Part shown: piece after piece, positions 31,716-37,872 of the stretch
How positions within the stretch are numbered: position 1 is the first letter of the stretch
Layout: each line of letters begins with the position of its first letter
NCBI GenBank assembly: GCA_030447865.1
Contig: JAUJOD010000003.1
Location: 91,127-128,998 of the forward strand
DNA: 37,872 nucleotides
Reading direction: 5' to 3'
DNA from: Nocardioidaceae bacterium
Lineage (GTDB): Bacteria > Actinomycetota > Actinomycetes > Propionibacteriales > Nocardioidaceae
The notes under the pieces: generated by a model
Database searches by the model: none
Seen by the model: the letters and a program-made list of their open reading frames with translations, nothing else
What the model was told of the DNA's origin: nothing
Program-made: the position numbers and the translations under genes

Positions 31716-32132
31716 ATGAACGCTGGGCCGGCGCTGGTCTCCATTCTGCGGCAGGGCTCTTGCCTGATCGCGTCGATTCATACTGCGCTCGACGACTCTC
31801 AGATGGTCAGGTTCCAGCAGGACCTGATCGCTCAAATCGGCCAGCACCGGTCCCGCGGGGTCATCATCGACGTCGCGGCGCTCGACGTGCTTGACTCGTT
31901 TGGGTCGAAGACGCTGCGGAACATCGCAGAGATGGCTCGGCTGCGGGGGGCAACGGCAGTCATCGTCGGCACTCAGCCCGACGTGGCGTTCGCCATGGCG
32001 GAGCTCGGGATGGGGACGGGGTCGGTCCCCACGGCTCTTGATTTCGAGGAAGGCCTGGCCTACCTTGCCCGCGCCGAGGATGGACGGTCTGCGGCTAGCC
32101 CGGAACCGTCCACAGGCAGAAATTGGGGCTAG
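31716..32132 (+). CDS. RsbS-like STAS protein, copy 2
   Basis: A 138-residue STAS protein that is a near-duplicate of 30303-30710: in the first 118 residues about seven differ (Y16C, G39A and a few more), and the DNA is roughly nine-tenths identical by eye, starting at the start codon. The S61 site (DVLDSFGSK) is kept. Most base changes are synonymous, suggesting selection on both copies. The C-terminal tail is unrelated to copy 1. It starts with ATG instead of GTG and lies 59 bases before the Tad ATPase gene, so it may be the first gene of the Tad operon. Confidence 0.9.
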   Translation: MNAGPALVSILRQGSCLIASIHTALDDSQMVRFQQDLIAQIGQHRSRGVIIDVAALDVLDSFGSKTLRNIAEMARLRGATAVIVGTQPDVAFAMAELGMGTGSVPTALDFEEGLAYLARAEDGRSAASPEPSTGRNWG

Positions 32133-32191
32133 CGCGGCGGCCATGGGTGAGGCATGCTCGCGGGTGTTCGTCGCTACGGGGAAGAGTCGAG

Positions 32192-33472
32192 ATGAGCCGC
32201 GCTCAGCTGTCGGAGCACGCGTCCGCCATCGACGCGTTGGACTTCGATGTCCGTGAGGAAGTGCGCCGTCGTGGCGTCGACCCGTTGGCCGACGTTGAGG
32301 CTGTACGCCGATTCGCGCGGTCCGCCGTACGTTCCCACGATCAGCGCAGCCTGTCCGGCGTCGTCCGGCCGGTCGGCAATCCCGACGAGGTCGTCGACGA
32401 GCTCGTCGCACGGGTCGCCGGGTTCGGACCGTTGCAGCGCTACCTCGACGATCCGAGCGTCGAAGAGGTGTGGATCAACGAACCGCAGCGAGTCTTCGTG
32501 GCCCGCGACGGTCGCCATGAGCTCACCACCACGATCCTGACGGCCACCGAGGTGCGTGACCTGATCGAACGCATGCTCAAGACGTCCGGCCGCCGGCTCG
32601 ATCTGTCGACGCCGTTCGTGGATGCGATGCTGCCCTCCGGACACCGGCTACACGTCGTACTCGACGGCATCTCCAGGGGATTCAGCGCGGTCAACATCCG
32701 CAAGTTTGTGGTCAAGGCGAGCCGCCTCACCGAACTGGTCGACCTTGGCACACTCACCGCACAGGCGGCAGCGTTTCTCGACGCCTGCGTGGTGGCAGGG
32801 CTGAACATCATCGTGGCCGGCGGCACCCAGGCAGGCAAGACGACCCTGCTCAACACGTTGGGATCGGCCGTGCCGGGGCGGGAGCGGATCGTCTCCGCCG
32901 AGGAGGTCTATGAGCTTCGATTCCACCACCCCGACTGGGTGGCAATGCAGACGCGGCAATCGGGTCTGGAGGGCACCGGCGAGATCAAGCTTCGCCACCT
33001 GGTGAAGGAGGCGCTGCGGATGCGGCCCTCGCGCATCGTGGTCGGCGAGGTCAGAGCGGAGGAGTGCCTCGATCTGCTACTCGCCCTCAACAGTGGACTA
33101 CCGGGGATGGCGAGCGTGCACGCCAACTCCGCTCGCGAGGCGCTCGTGAAGCTGTGCACACTGCCCCTGCTGGCGGGTGAGAACATTTCGGCCCGGTTTG
33201 TCGTACCCACCGTCGCGGCCAGCGTCGACATCGTCGTGCACGTCGGGGTGGAAGCCGACGGCAAGCGGCGCGTTCGCGAGATCGTCTCCGTGCCCGGCCG
33301 AGTCGAGTCCGACGTGATCGAAACCGAGGCGATCTTCACCGCCCGACACGGCAGGTTGACGCGCGACCGCGGCATGCCGGCCCGCCTCGAGCGCTTCGCG
33401 GCTAACGGCATCGACATCCACGCACTGCTCGGCTCGCGAAAAGAGCCCGCCCTTGCCACCCAGGACGCCTGA
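32192..33472 (+). CDS. tadA: TadA/CpaF family secretion ATPase
   Basis: A 426-residue type II/IV secretion ATPase powering Tad (Flp) pilus assembly. The N-terminal domain includes GFGPLQRYLDDPSVEEVWIN and PFVDAMLPSGHRLHVVL; the Walker A is GGTQAGKTT, the Asp/His boxes lie in the segments around VSAEEVYELRF and MASVHANSARE, and the Walker B region is SRIVVGEVRAEE. ATG 32192 is preferred to an in-frame start at 32123 that lies within RsbS copy 2. It precedes tadB by two bases. Confidence 0.94.
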   Translation: MSRAQLSEHASAIDALDFDVREEVRRRGVDPLADVEAVRRFARSAVRSHDQRSLSGVVRPVGNPDEVVDELVARVAGFGPLQRYLDDPSVEEVWINEPQRVFVARDGRHELTTTILTATEVRDLIERMLKTSGRRLDLSTPFVDAMLPSGHRLHVVLDGISRGFSAVNIRKFVVKASRLTELVDLGTLTAQAAAFLDACVVAGLNIIVAGGTQAGKTTLLNTLGSAVPGRERIVSAEEVYELRFHHPDWVAMQTRQSGLEGTGEIKLRHLVKEALRMRPSRIVVGEVRAEECLDLLLALNSGLPGMASVHANSAREALVKLCTLPLLAGENISARFVVPTVAASVDIVVHVGVEADGKRRVREIVSVPGRVESDVIETEAIFTARHGRLTRDRGMPARLERFAANGIDIHALLGSRKEPALATQDA

Positions 33473-33474
33473 TC

Positions 33475-34332
33475 ATGGGTGCTGTCCTCGGGCTCGCCGT
33501 CGGCATCGGCCTGCTGCTCATCTGGACCGCAGCGACCGACACCGCGCCGCCCCGGCCGCGCCAATCCGCAGTCGCTGGGCGAACCACCGCCATGCTGCGC
33601 AGCGCAGGCATCACCACAGTGTCGCCACTCGGGCTCGCGTCCCTCTGCGTCATCAGTGGGGTAGTGGCCGGAACCGCGGTGCTCGTGGTCTCCCGAACGC
33701 CTCCCGTCGCAGCCGCGTTCGGACTGATGGCGGCCTACGCGCCGGTTGCTTTGGTGCGTGGCCGCGCTCGCCGGCGCCGGCGGGAGCTCGCGGAGGTATG
33801 GCCCGAGGCGGTCGACAACCTGGCCTCGGCGGTACGGGCGGGGTTGTCGCTGCCGGAGGCACTGACGCAGCTCGGGGAGCGCGGGCCTGAGCCGTTGCGG
33901 CCGGAGTTCTCCGCTTTCGGGCGCGACTACATGGTGTCCGGGCGGTTCGGTGATTGTCTCGACCGGCTGAAGGAGCGCCTCGCTGATCCCGTCGGCGACC
34001 GGGTCGTCGAAGCGCTCCGAATCGCTCGCGAAGTCGGGGGCGGAGACCTCGGGCGCATGTTGCGGTCACTGTCACGCTTCCTGCGCGATGACGCCCGCAC
34101 CCGCTCGGAGCTCGAGTCACGCCAGGCGTGGGTGGTCAACGGCGCACGGCTGGCCGCGGCGTCGCCGTGGGCGGTGCTGCTCGCGTTGTCGATGCAACCG
34201 GAGGTCATCGGGCGGTACCGCTCGGCTGCCGGCGTGCTGGTGCTGTGCATCGGTGCGGCCGCCTGCGCGCTGGCGTACCGCGTCATGGTGCGAGTTGGAC
34301 GGCTCCCCGAAGAGCGGCGGGTGCTGCAGTGA
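33475..34332 (+). CDS. tadB: TadB-type inner-membrane platform protein
   Basis: A 285-residue type II secretion F-domain protein. Hydrophobic helices lie at about 1-18, 45-80 and near 225-275; the cytoplasmic F domain includes VWPEAVDNLASAVRAGLSLP and ARTRSELESRQAWVVNGARL. It should form the membrane platform that the TadA ATPase drives. It starts two bases after tadA, and its stop overlaps tadC (GTGA). Confidence 0.9.
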   Translation: MGAVLGLAVGIGLLLIWTAATDTAPPRPRQSAVAGRTTAMLRSAGITTVSPLGLASLCVISGVVAGTAVLVVSRTPPVAAAFGLMAAYAPVALVRGRARRRRRELAEVWPEAVDNLASAVRAGLSLPEALTQLGERGPEPLRPEFSAFGRDYMVSGRFGDCLDRLKERLADPVGDRVVEALRIAREVGGGDLGRMLRSLSRFLRDDARTRSELESRQAWVVNGARLAAASPWAVLLALSMQPEVIGRYRSAAGVLVLCIGAAACALAYRVMVRVGRLPEERRVLQ

Positions 34333-35270
34333 CCAACGCTGTGCTTGGGGCGGTCCTCGGTGCCGCGGCTGCAATGGGTCTGGTTATGGTGGCCAGCCGC
34401 TTGACGGCGACCCGGCGGCCGTCGCTGGAGAGCCGAGTGGTGCCCTACATCCGCGACGTCCCGACGGTCTCGGTGTCATGGGCGCCGCGGCCGGTCTCTG
34501 ATCGCCCCTCCTCGGCACTGATGGCGCTCGTCAGTCCGGTGCTGCGCAAGGGCGCCGACCGGCTGGAGAGCGTCCTCGGCGGCCGGGAGTCGATCAGGCG
34601 CCGCTTGGAGCGTGCCGGTTCGCCGATGACCGTTGACCAGTTCAGGGTTTCCCAGGTCGTGTGGGGGCTTGCGGGATTCGGCGGGGCGATGGCGGTCGGC
34701 GTGCTAGGTCCCGCTCGCGAACCCGGCCGCGCCCTGCCATGGCTGCTGCTGTGTTCCGGTTGCGGCATGGCGGCAATCTTGGCGCGAGACGCGCTGCTCA
34801 CCCGACAGGTCACCGCGCGCGAGGAACGCATCCTCGCCGAGTTCCCGGTGGTGGCCGATCTGCTGGCCTTGGCGGTGGCCGCTGGTGAAGGTCCGGTTGC
34901 GGCTCTTGGCCGGGTCGTGTCGAGCAGCCGCGGCGCGCTTCCTGACGAGCTGGCGGTCGTCTTGGCGGAGTCCCGGACGGGTACGCCGATCGCCGCCGCC
35001 CTGGACTCCCTGGCCAGTCGGACGGGCCTGGCGGTGGTGTCGAGGTTCGCCGAGGGGTTCGCTGTCGCAATTGAGCGCGGCACTCCGCTGGTCGACGTAC
35101 TGACAGCTCAGACAGCAGACGTCCGGGAGGCCGCGAAGCGGTCGTTGATCGAGACCGGGGCTCGCAAGGAGATCGCCATGATGGTGCCGGTGGTGTTCTT
35201 GATCATGCCGGTCACCTTGCTGTTCGCATTCTTCCCCGGAGTGGTGGGACTCAACCTGCTGGCTCCCTAG
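34329..35270 (+). CDS. tadC: TadC-type inner-membrane platform protein
   Basis: A 313-residue F-domain protein, the second platform subunit. It has an N-terminal helix (about 2-20), a helix pair at about 105-145, the cytoplasmic FPVVADLLALAVAAGEGPVA region typical of TadC, and a C-terminal helix MMVPVVFLIMPVTLLFAFFP. The GTG at 34329 overlaps the tadB stop; longer in-frame versions lie inside tadB and are rejected. Confidence 0.9.
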   Translation: MTNAVLGAVLGAAAAMGLVMVASRLTATRRPSLESRVVPYIRDVPTVSVSWAPRPVSDRPSSALMALVSPVLRKGADRLESVLGGRESIRRRLERAGSPMTVDQFRVSQVVWGLAGFGGAMAVGVLGPAREPGRALPWLLLCSGCGMAAILARDALLTRQVTAREERILAEFPVVADLLALAVAAGEGPVAALGRVVSSSRGALPDELAVVLAESRTGTPIAAALDSLASRTGLAVVSRFAEGFAVAIERGTPLVDVLTAQTADVREAAKRSLIETGARKEIAMMVPVVFLIMPVTLLFAFFPGVVGLNLLAP

Positions 35271-35291
35271 CCAGCGACAAGGAGGTAACGC

Positions 35292-35459
35292 ATGAGGCAG
35301 TGGTGGTTCGATCGGTTGCGGGCGCGCACAGAGCGGGGCGACGTCCCGGGCTGGGTGATGATCACGGTGATGACCATCGTTATCGCATCGGCGATCCTGG
35401 TGATCTTCCAGGACCGGGTGACGTCGTTCCTGAACGAGACCCTCAACCAGTACATGTAG
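35292..35459 (+). CDS. 55-residue single-span membrane peptide of the Tad locus
   Basis: A short gene with an excellent AGGAGGT seven bases before ATG 35292. The product has a basic N-terminus (MRQWWFDRLRARTERGDVPG), one hydrophobic helix (about 21-39, WVMITVMTIVIASAILVIF) and a short polar end (LNETLNQYM). Size and place suit the Flp pilin slot, but the G-x4-EY processing motif of Flp is missing; RGDVPG occurs instead. It is either a divergent pilin-like peptide or a small assembly factor. The stop abuts the next GTG. Confidence 0.8.
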   Translation: MRQWWFDRLRARTERGDVPGWVMITVMTIVIASAILVIFQDRVTSFLNETLNQYM

Positions 35460-35906
35460 GTGGGAGCCGCTCTCGGCCACTGCCGGCAGCACCGGCAGCG
35501 GCCGCGAATCGGCGGCAGTCGCTGGCGTGCGCGGTCCCAAGGCGGGTCCGCGGTCGTCGACTTCGCGCTCGTCTCGGTCGTCTTGGTGCCGCTGTTCTTC
35601 GGCGTCTTGCAGCTCGCGCTGGTCTGGCATGTCAAGACGACGCTGACGTCGGCCGCGTCGGAGGGCGCGCGGTACGGCGCGGCGTACAACCGCACCGCGG
35701 CCGACGGGCAGCAACGGACCGTCACCGTCATCGACGACGTATTCGGCTCCGACTTCGGTGACGACGTCTCGGCGGCGGAGGTGGCCATCAACGGGCAACC
35801 AGCGGTGGAGGTGGCGGTTAGGGCTGACGTTCCGGTCCTGGTGTTCTGGGGGCCGACGATCACAGTGGAGGCCCGCGGCCACGCCATCAAAGAGGTGCTG
35901 CCGTGA
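35460..35906 (+). CDS. TadE-like minor pilin, first copy
   Basis: A 148-residue pseudopilin-like protein. After a 27-residue basic leader (many Arg/His) comes the class III-like motif GGSAVVDFALVSVVLVPLFF: processing is expected at the glycine, and the usual Glu at +5 is Asp. A single hydrophobic helix is followed by ASEGARYGA and a beta-rich domain. TadE proteins are minor pilins of the Tad pilus. The GTG start follows the preceding stop directly. Confidence 0.85.
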   Translation: MGAALGHCRQHRQRPRIGGSRWRARSQGGSAVVDFALVSVVLVPLFFGVLQLALVWHVKTTLTSAASEGARYGAAYNRTAADGQQRTVTVIDDVFGSDFGDDVSAAEVAINGQPAVEVAVRADVPVLVFWGPTITVEARGHAIKEVLP

Positions 35907-36355
35907 CTGGGGTCGGTCCGCGGCAACAGGAGCAAGGGTCTGCTTTGGTGGAGCTGACCTGGCTCGGGTTGCTGCTGTTGATCCCGTTGGTGTACGTCGT
36001 CATCACCATCGTCACGGTGCAGCGGTCGGCGTTCGGCGCCACCGAGGCGGCCCGGGCGGCCGGCCGTGCCTACGTGCTCGCGCCTGACGTAGGTACGGCG
36101 CAGTCGCGCGCATACGAGGCAGCGCGGATCGCGCTTGCTGACCAGGGAGTCGGGCTCGACCCCTCCGACGTACTCATTGTGTGCCACCCGAGCCCCGAGG
36201 CGTGCCTGCAGCCGGGTTCCACGGTGGAGGTGCGGCTGAGTTTGCAGGTGTCGTTGCCCCTGGTGCCATCGGTCATGGGACAGTCGGTCGCCAGCATCGC
36301 CGTCGAGTCGTCGCACGTCGAGCCGTACGGCGTCTACCGCGAGGCAGCGCGATGA
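35903..36355 (+). CDS. TadE-like minor pilin, second copy
   Basis: A 150-residue pseudopilin-like protein with the motif QGSALVELTWLGLLLLIPLV (here Glu is at +5 after the glycine), then ATEAARAAGRAYVLAP and a soluble beta-rich domain with two cysteines (IVCHPSPEACLQ) that could form a small disulfide loop. It overlaps the previous gene by four bases (GTGA) and the next by four (ATGA). Confidence 0.88.
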   Translation: MTGVGPRQQEQGSALVELTWLGLLLLIPLVYVVITIVTVQRSAFGATEAARAAGRAYVLAPDVGTAQSRAYEAARIALADQGVGLDPSDVLIVCHPSPEACLQPGSTVEVRLSLQVSLPLVPSVMGQSVASIAVESSHVEPYGVYREAAR

Positions 36356-36837
36356 CCTCACCGCGGTGGTCATGCCACCCCCTCCGATGGGACCGGTCCT
36401 GCGCGCGCCGACGAGCAGGCGCCGAGCAGGGGCAGATCACCACGATGCTGGTGCTGTTCACCGTCTGCCTGCTGCTGGCGATCATTGCGGTCACTGATGT
36501 GTCGGCGGCCTACCTACGCCGGCAAGCAGCGACGTCGTTGGCTGACGGGGCGGCACTGGCCGCCTCCAACGGTGCTGCCGCAGCCGGTGTCTACGGCGGC
36601 GGGGACGATGAGTTCGTGACCATCGGGCAGCCAGCCGCGAAAGCGGCCGTCGATAACTACCTACGAGACACCGGTGCCTACGCGAAGTATCCGGGCCTGG
36701 AGGTTGCCGTTGCGGTGGAGGACCACACGGTCACCGTGTCTCTCTCAATGCCCTTTGAGCTGCCGGTTCCCGTACCCGGGGTGGCGGGCACAACGACGAT
36801 TCACGCCGAGGGCTCCTCAATGATGCCCATCTACTGA
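36352..36837 (+). CDS. TadG-like pilus-associated protein
   Basis: A 161-residue protein with a basic leader (about 23 residues) and AEQGQITTMLVLFTVCLLLA, the Tad/TadG N-terminal pattern, then TDVSAAYLRRQAATSLADGA with AALAAS typical of TadG-like proteins. The von Willebrand domain of large TadG proteins is absent. ATG 36352 is fixed by the ATGA overlap. It is the last recognisable gene of the Tad operon; no prepilin peptidase or CpaB/RcpC gene is in the window. Confidence 0.87.
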   Translation: MTSPRWSCHPLRWDRSCARRRAGAEQGQITTMLVLFTVCLLLAIIAVTDVSAAYLRRQAATSLADGAALAASNGAAAAGVYGGGDDEFVTIGQPAAKAAVDNYLRDTGAYAKYPGLEVAVAVEDHTVTVSLSMPFELPVPVPGVAGTTTIHAEGSSMMPIY

Positions 36838-37060
36838 CGAGCTAGCGGGAACCTGATACGAGCGTGGCGCCGTGCTACCGGGGCGCGGATCCGGAGGGCA
36901 CGCTCCGAAGGACGCGAGGTACTGGGGCGCTACGACTGGCGACATCTGCATGTGGTCGGTGCTACGGTCCCAGCGGCATGAACGCTTAGTCGGCATCGAG
37001 GTGGTGGAGTTGCTTACGCAGGTCGCGTCCGATCGCGTCGGTGTGGGTGACGCGGGCTGG

Positions 37061-37177
37061 CCGGATTGGTGGTCGGGTAGTTTCGGCGGCCTGCTCGCCG
37101 GCTGTGCGCGGGTGTTGGGTTCGGATCATTTGGACACGTTGACCTCCGGGGATAACCCGGCTGGGTTTTATTGGTGA
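37061..37177 (+). pseudogene. Frameshifted TPR unit upstream of the TPR gene
   Basis: The frame reads FGGLLAGCARVLGSDHLDTL then TSGDNPAGFYW and a stop at 37175. This matches the repeat unit that follows, up to its NLARFLGESG part, where an extra T and a two-base loss shift the frame. The upstream 180 bases show no further repeat. It may be the decayed 5' part of the TPR gene or an old gene end. Confidence 0.55.
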
Positions 37178-37185
37178 GGAGGGCC

Positions 37186-37872
37186 GTGGCTGAGACGGTG
37201 GAGCAGTTCCGGGGCCTGCTCGCCGACTGTGAGCGGGTCTTGGGTTCGGATCATCCGGACACGTTGACTGCTAGAGACAATCTGGCTCGCTTCCTTGGGG
37301 AGTCGGGTGCGGTGGCTGAGGCGGTCCAGCAGTTCCGGGCTCTTCTGACCGATCTTGAGCGGGTGTTGGGTTCGGATCATCCGCACACCTTGACCACCCG
37401 GAATAACGTGGCTTGGTTTGTTGGTGAGTCGGGTGCGGTGGCTGAGGCGGTGGAGCAGTTCGGGGCCGTCTTGACCGACTCCAGCCGGGTGTTGGGGCCG
37501 GATCATCCGGACACGTTGACTGCCAGGGACAATCTGGCTCGGTTTCTTGGGGAGTCGGGTGCGGTGGCTGAGGCGGTGGACCAGTTCCGAGCTCTCTTAA
37601 CCGACCGTGAGCGGGTGTTGGGGTCGGATCATCCGGACACGTTGACCACCCGGAGTAACGTTGCCGAATGGCTTGGTGAGTCAGGTGCTGTGGCTGAAGC
37701 GGTGGAGCAACTCCGGTCCGTCTTGACCGACTCCAGCCGGGTGTTGGGGCCGGATCATCCGGACACGTTGACCACCCGGAACAACCTTGCCAGGTGGCTT
37801 GGTGTGTTGGGTGCGGTGGCTGAGGCGGTGGACCAGTGCCGAGGCGCGGTCGTCGACTTTGAGCGGGTGTTG
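37186..37872 (+). CDS. Tetratricopeptide repeat protein (3' end outside window)
   Basis: An open frame of 229 residues made of 42-residue kinesin-light-chain-type TPR units, such as VAEAVDQFRALLTDRERVLG followed by SDHPDTLTTRSNVAEWLGES. These resemble the C-terminal repeats of actinobacterial NB-ARC/TPR and FxSxx-COOH-type proteins, but no NB-ARC, CHAT or enzyme domain is visible. The GTG at 37186 has AGGAGG only three bases upstream, so it may be a real start or a chance codon in a longer gene broken by frameshift at 37150-37185. It continues beyond the window. Confidence 0.65.
   Translation, partial: MAETVEQFRGLLADCERVLGSDHPDTLTARDNLARFLGESGAVAEAVQQFRALLTDLERVLGSDHPHTLTTRNNVAWFVGESGAVAEAVEQFGAVLTDSSRVLGPDHPDTLTARDNLARFLGESGAVAEAVDQFRALLTDRERVLGSDHPDTLTTRSNVAEWLGESGAVAEAVEQLRSVLTDSSRVLGPDHPDTLTTRNNLARWLGVLGAVAEAVDQCRGAVVDFERVL

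Larger units (their letters stand above)
37061..37872 (+). repeat. 126-bp tandem repeat (TPR-coding)
   Basis: GTGGCTGAG-type unit starts recur exactly every 126 bases at 37186, 37312, 37438, 37564, 37690 and 37816, after one degenerate unit at about 37061. Units 3 and 5 share SSRVLGPDHP while units 2 and 4 share ERVLGSDHP, pointing to amplification of a 252-bp double unit. The array continues past the window end. Confidence 0.9.

Noticed and set aside
34704-36373. Long minus-strand open frames opposite tadC and the TadE-like genes
   Set aside because: Arg/His/Gln-rich products with no motifs; the plus-strand genes explain the region fully.
36872-37060. 5' part of an open frame before the TPR repeats
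   Set aside because: No TPR or other motif can be read in it, and no ribosome binding site precedes its start; only the last part matches the repeat.
37186-37872. Possible minisatellite or CRISPR-like DNA repeat
   Set aside because: The 126-bp period is a multiple of three, the frame is open throughout and the units encode a standard TPR.

Overview
The window is a high-GC actinobacterial chromosome segment. Evidence: frequent GTG starts, ATGA/GTGA stop-start overlaps, and the actinobacterial housekeeping order ylxR-infB-rbfA-truB-ribF ... rpsO-pnp-M16 peptidase ... dapB, broken up by accessory blocks. The genus cannot be fixed from sequence alone; an actinomycete of the Propionibacteriales type is a guess.

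Layout. 1-7289: end of a probably exported unknown protein, then ylxR, infB, rbfA, truB, an unrecognised conserved gene and ribF (translation initiation, ribosome maturation, tRNA pseudouridine, flavin synthesis). 7301-10072: a multi-pass membrane protein and a PadR regulator overlapping a HAAS-type membrane protein. 10253-14239: an accessory stretch with an SDR oxidoreductase, an autoregulated-looking ArsR/AHSA1/DHFR-like operon, a decayed toxin-antitoxin-like pair and two remnants of one small gene. 14615-18942: rpsO, a structured leader, pnp and an M16 peptidase. 18953-23205: a Tat-type lipoprotein serpin, a ketopantoate reductase-like enzyme, a small acidic protein, dapB and a VOC protein. 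23282-27971: AzlCD amino-acid exporter, GNAT, zinc alcohol dehydrogenase, ChaB-like protein and a secreted streptogrisin-type protease.

28319-31021 is the most unusual part. Four overlapping genes form a stressosome-like switch: one polypeptide joins an ECF-like sigma factor, an HX3CX2C zinc-finger (anti-sigma type) segment and an RsbT-like kinase; then come an RsbR-like STAS protein, an RsbS-like STAS protein and a free-standing RsbU N-terminal (RsbT-binding) domain without a PP2C phosphatase. The layout suggests that a stressosome could capture and release a sigma factor directly through its covalently attached RsbT domain. A near-copy of the RsbS gene lies 1 kb downstream, immediately before a Tad pilus operon (32192-36837: tadA, tadB, tadC, a 55-residue membrane peptide, two TadE-like proteins and a TadG-like protein). 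The window ends inside a 42-residue-repeat TPR gene.

Several intergenic regions hold long imperfect palindromes in at least three sequence families, each present twice or more here. Several genes have a TANNNT hexamer placed so that the start codon would be the first base of the mRNA (leaderless).
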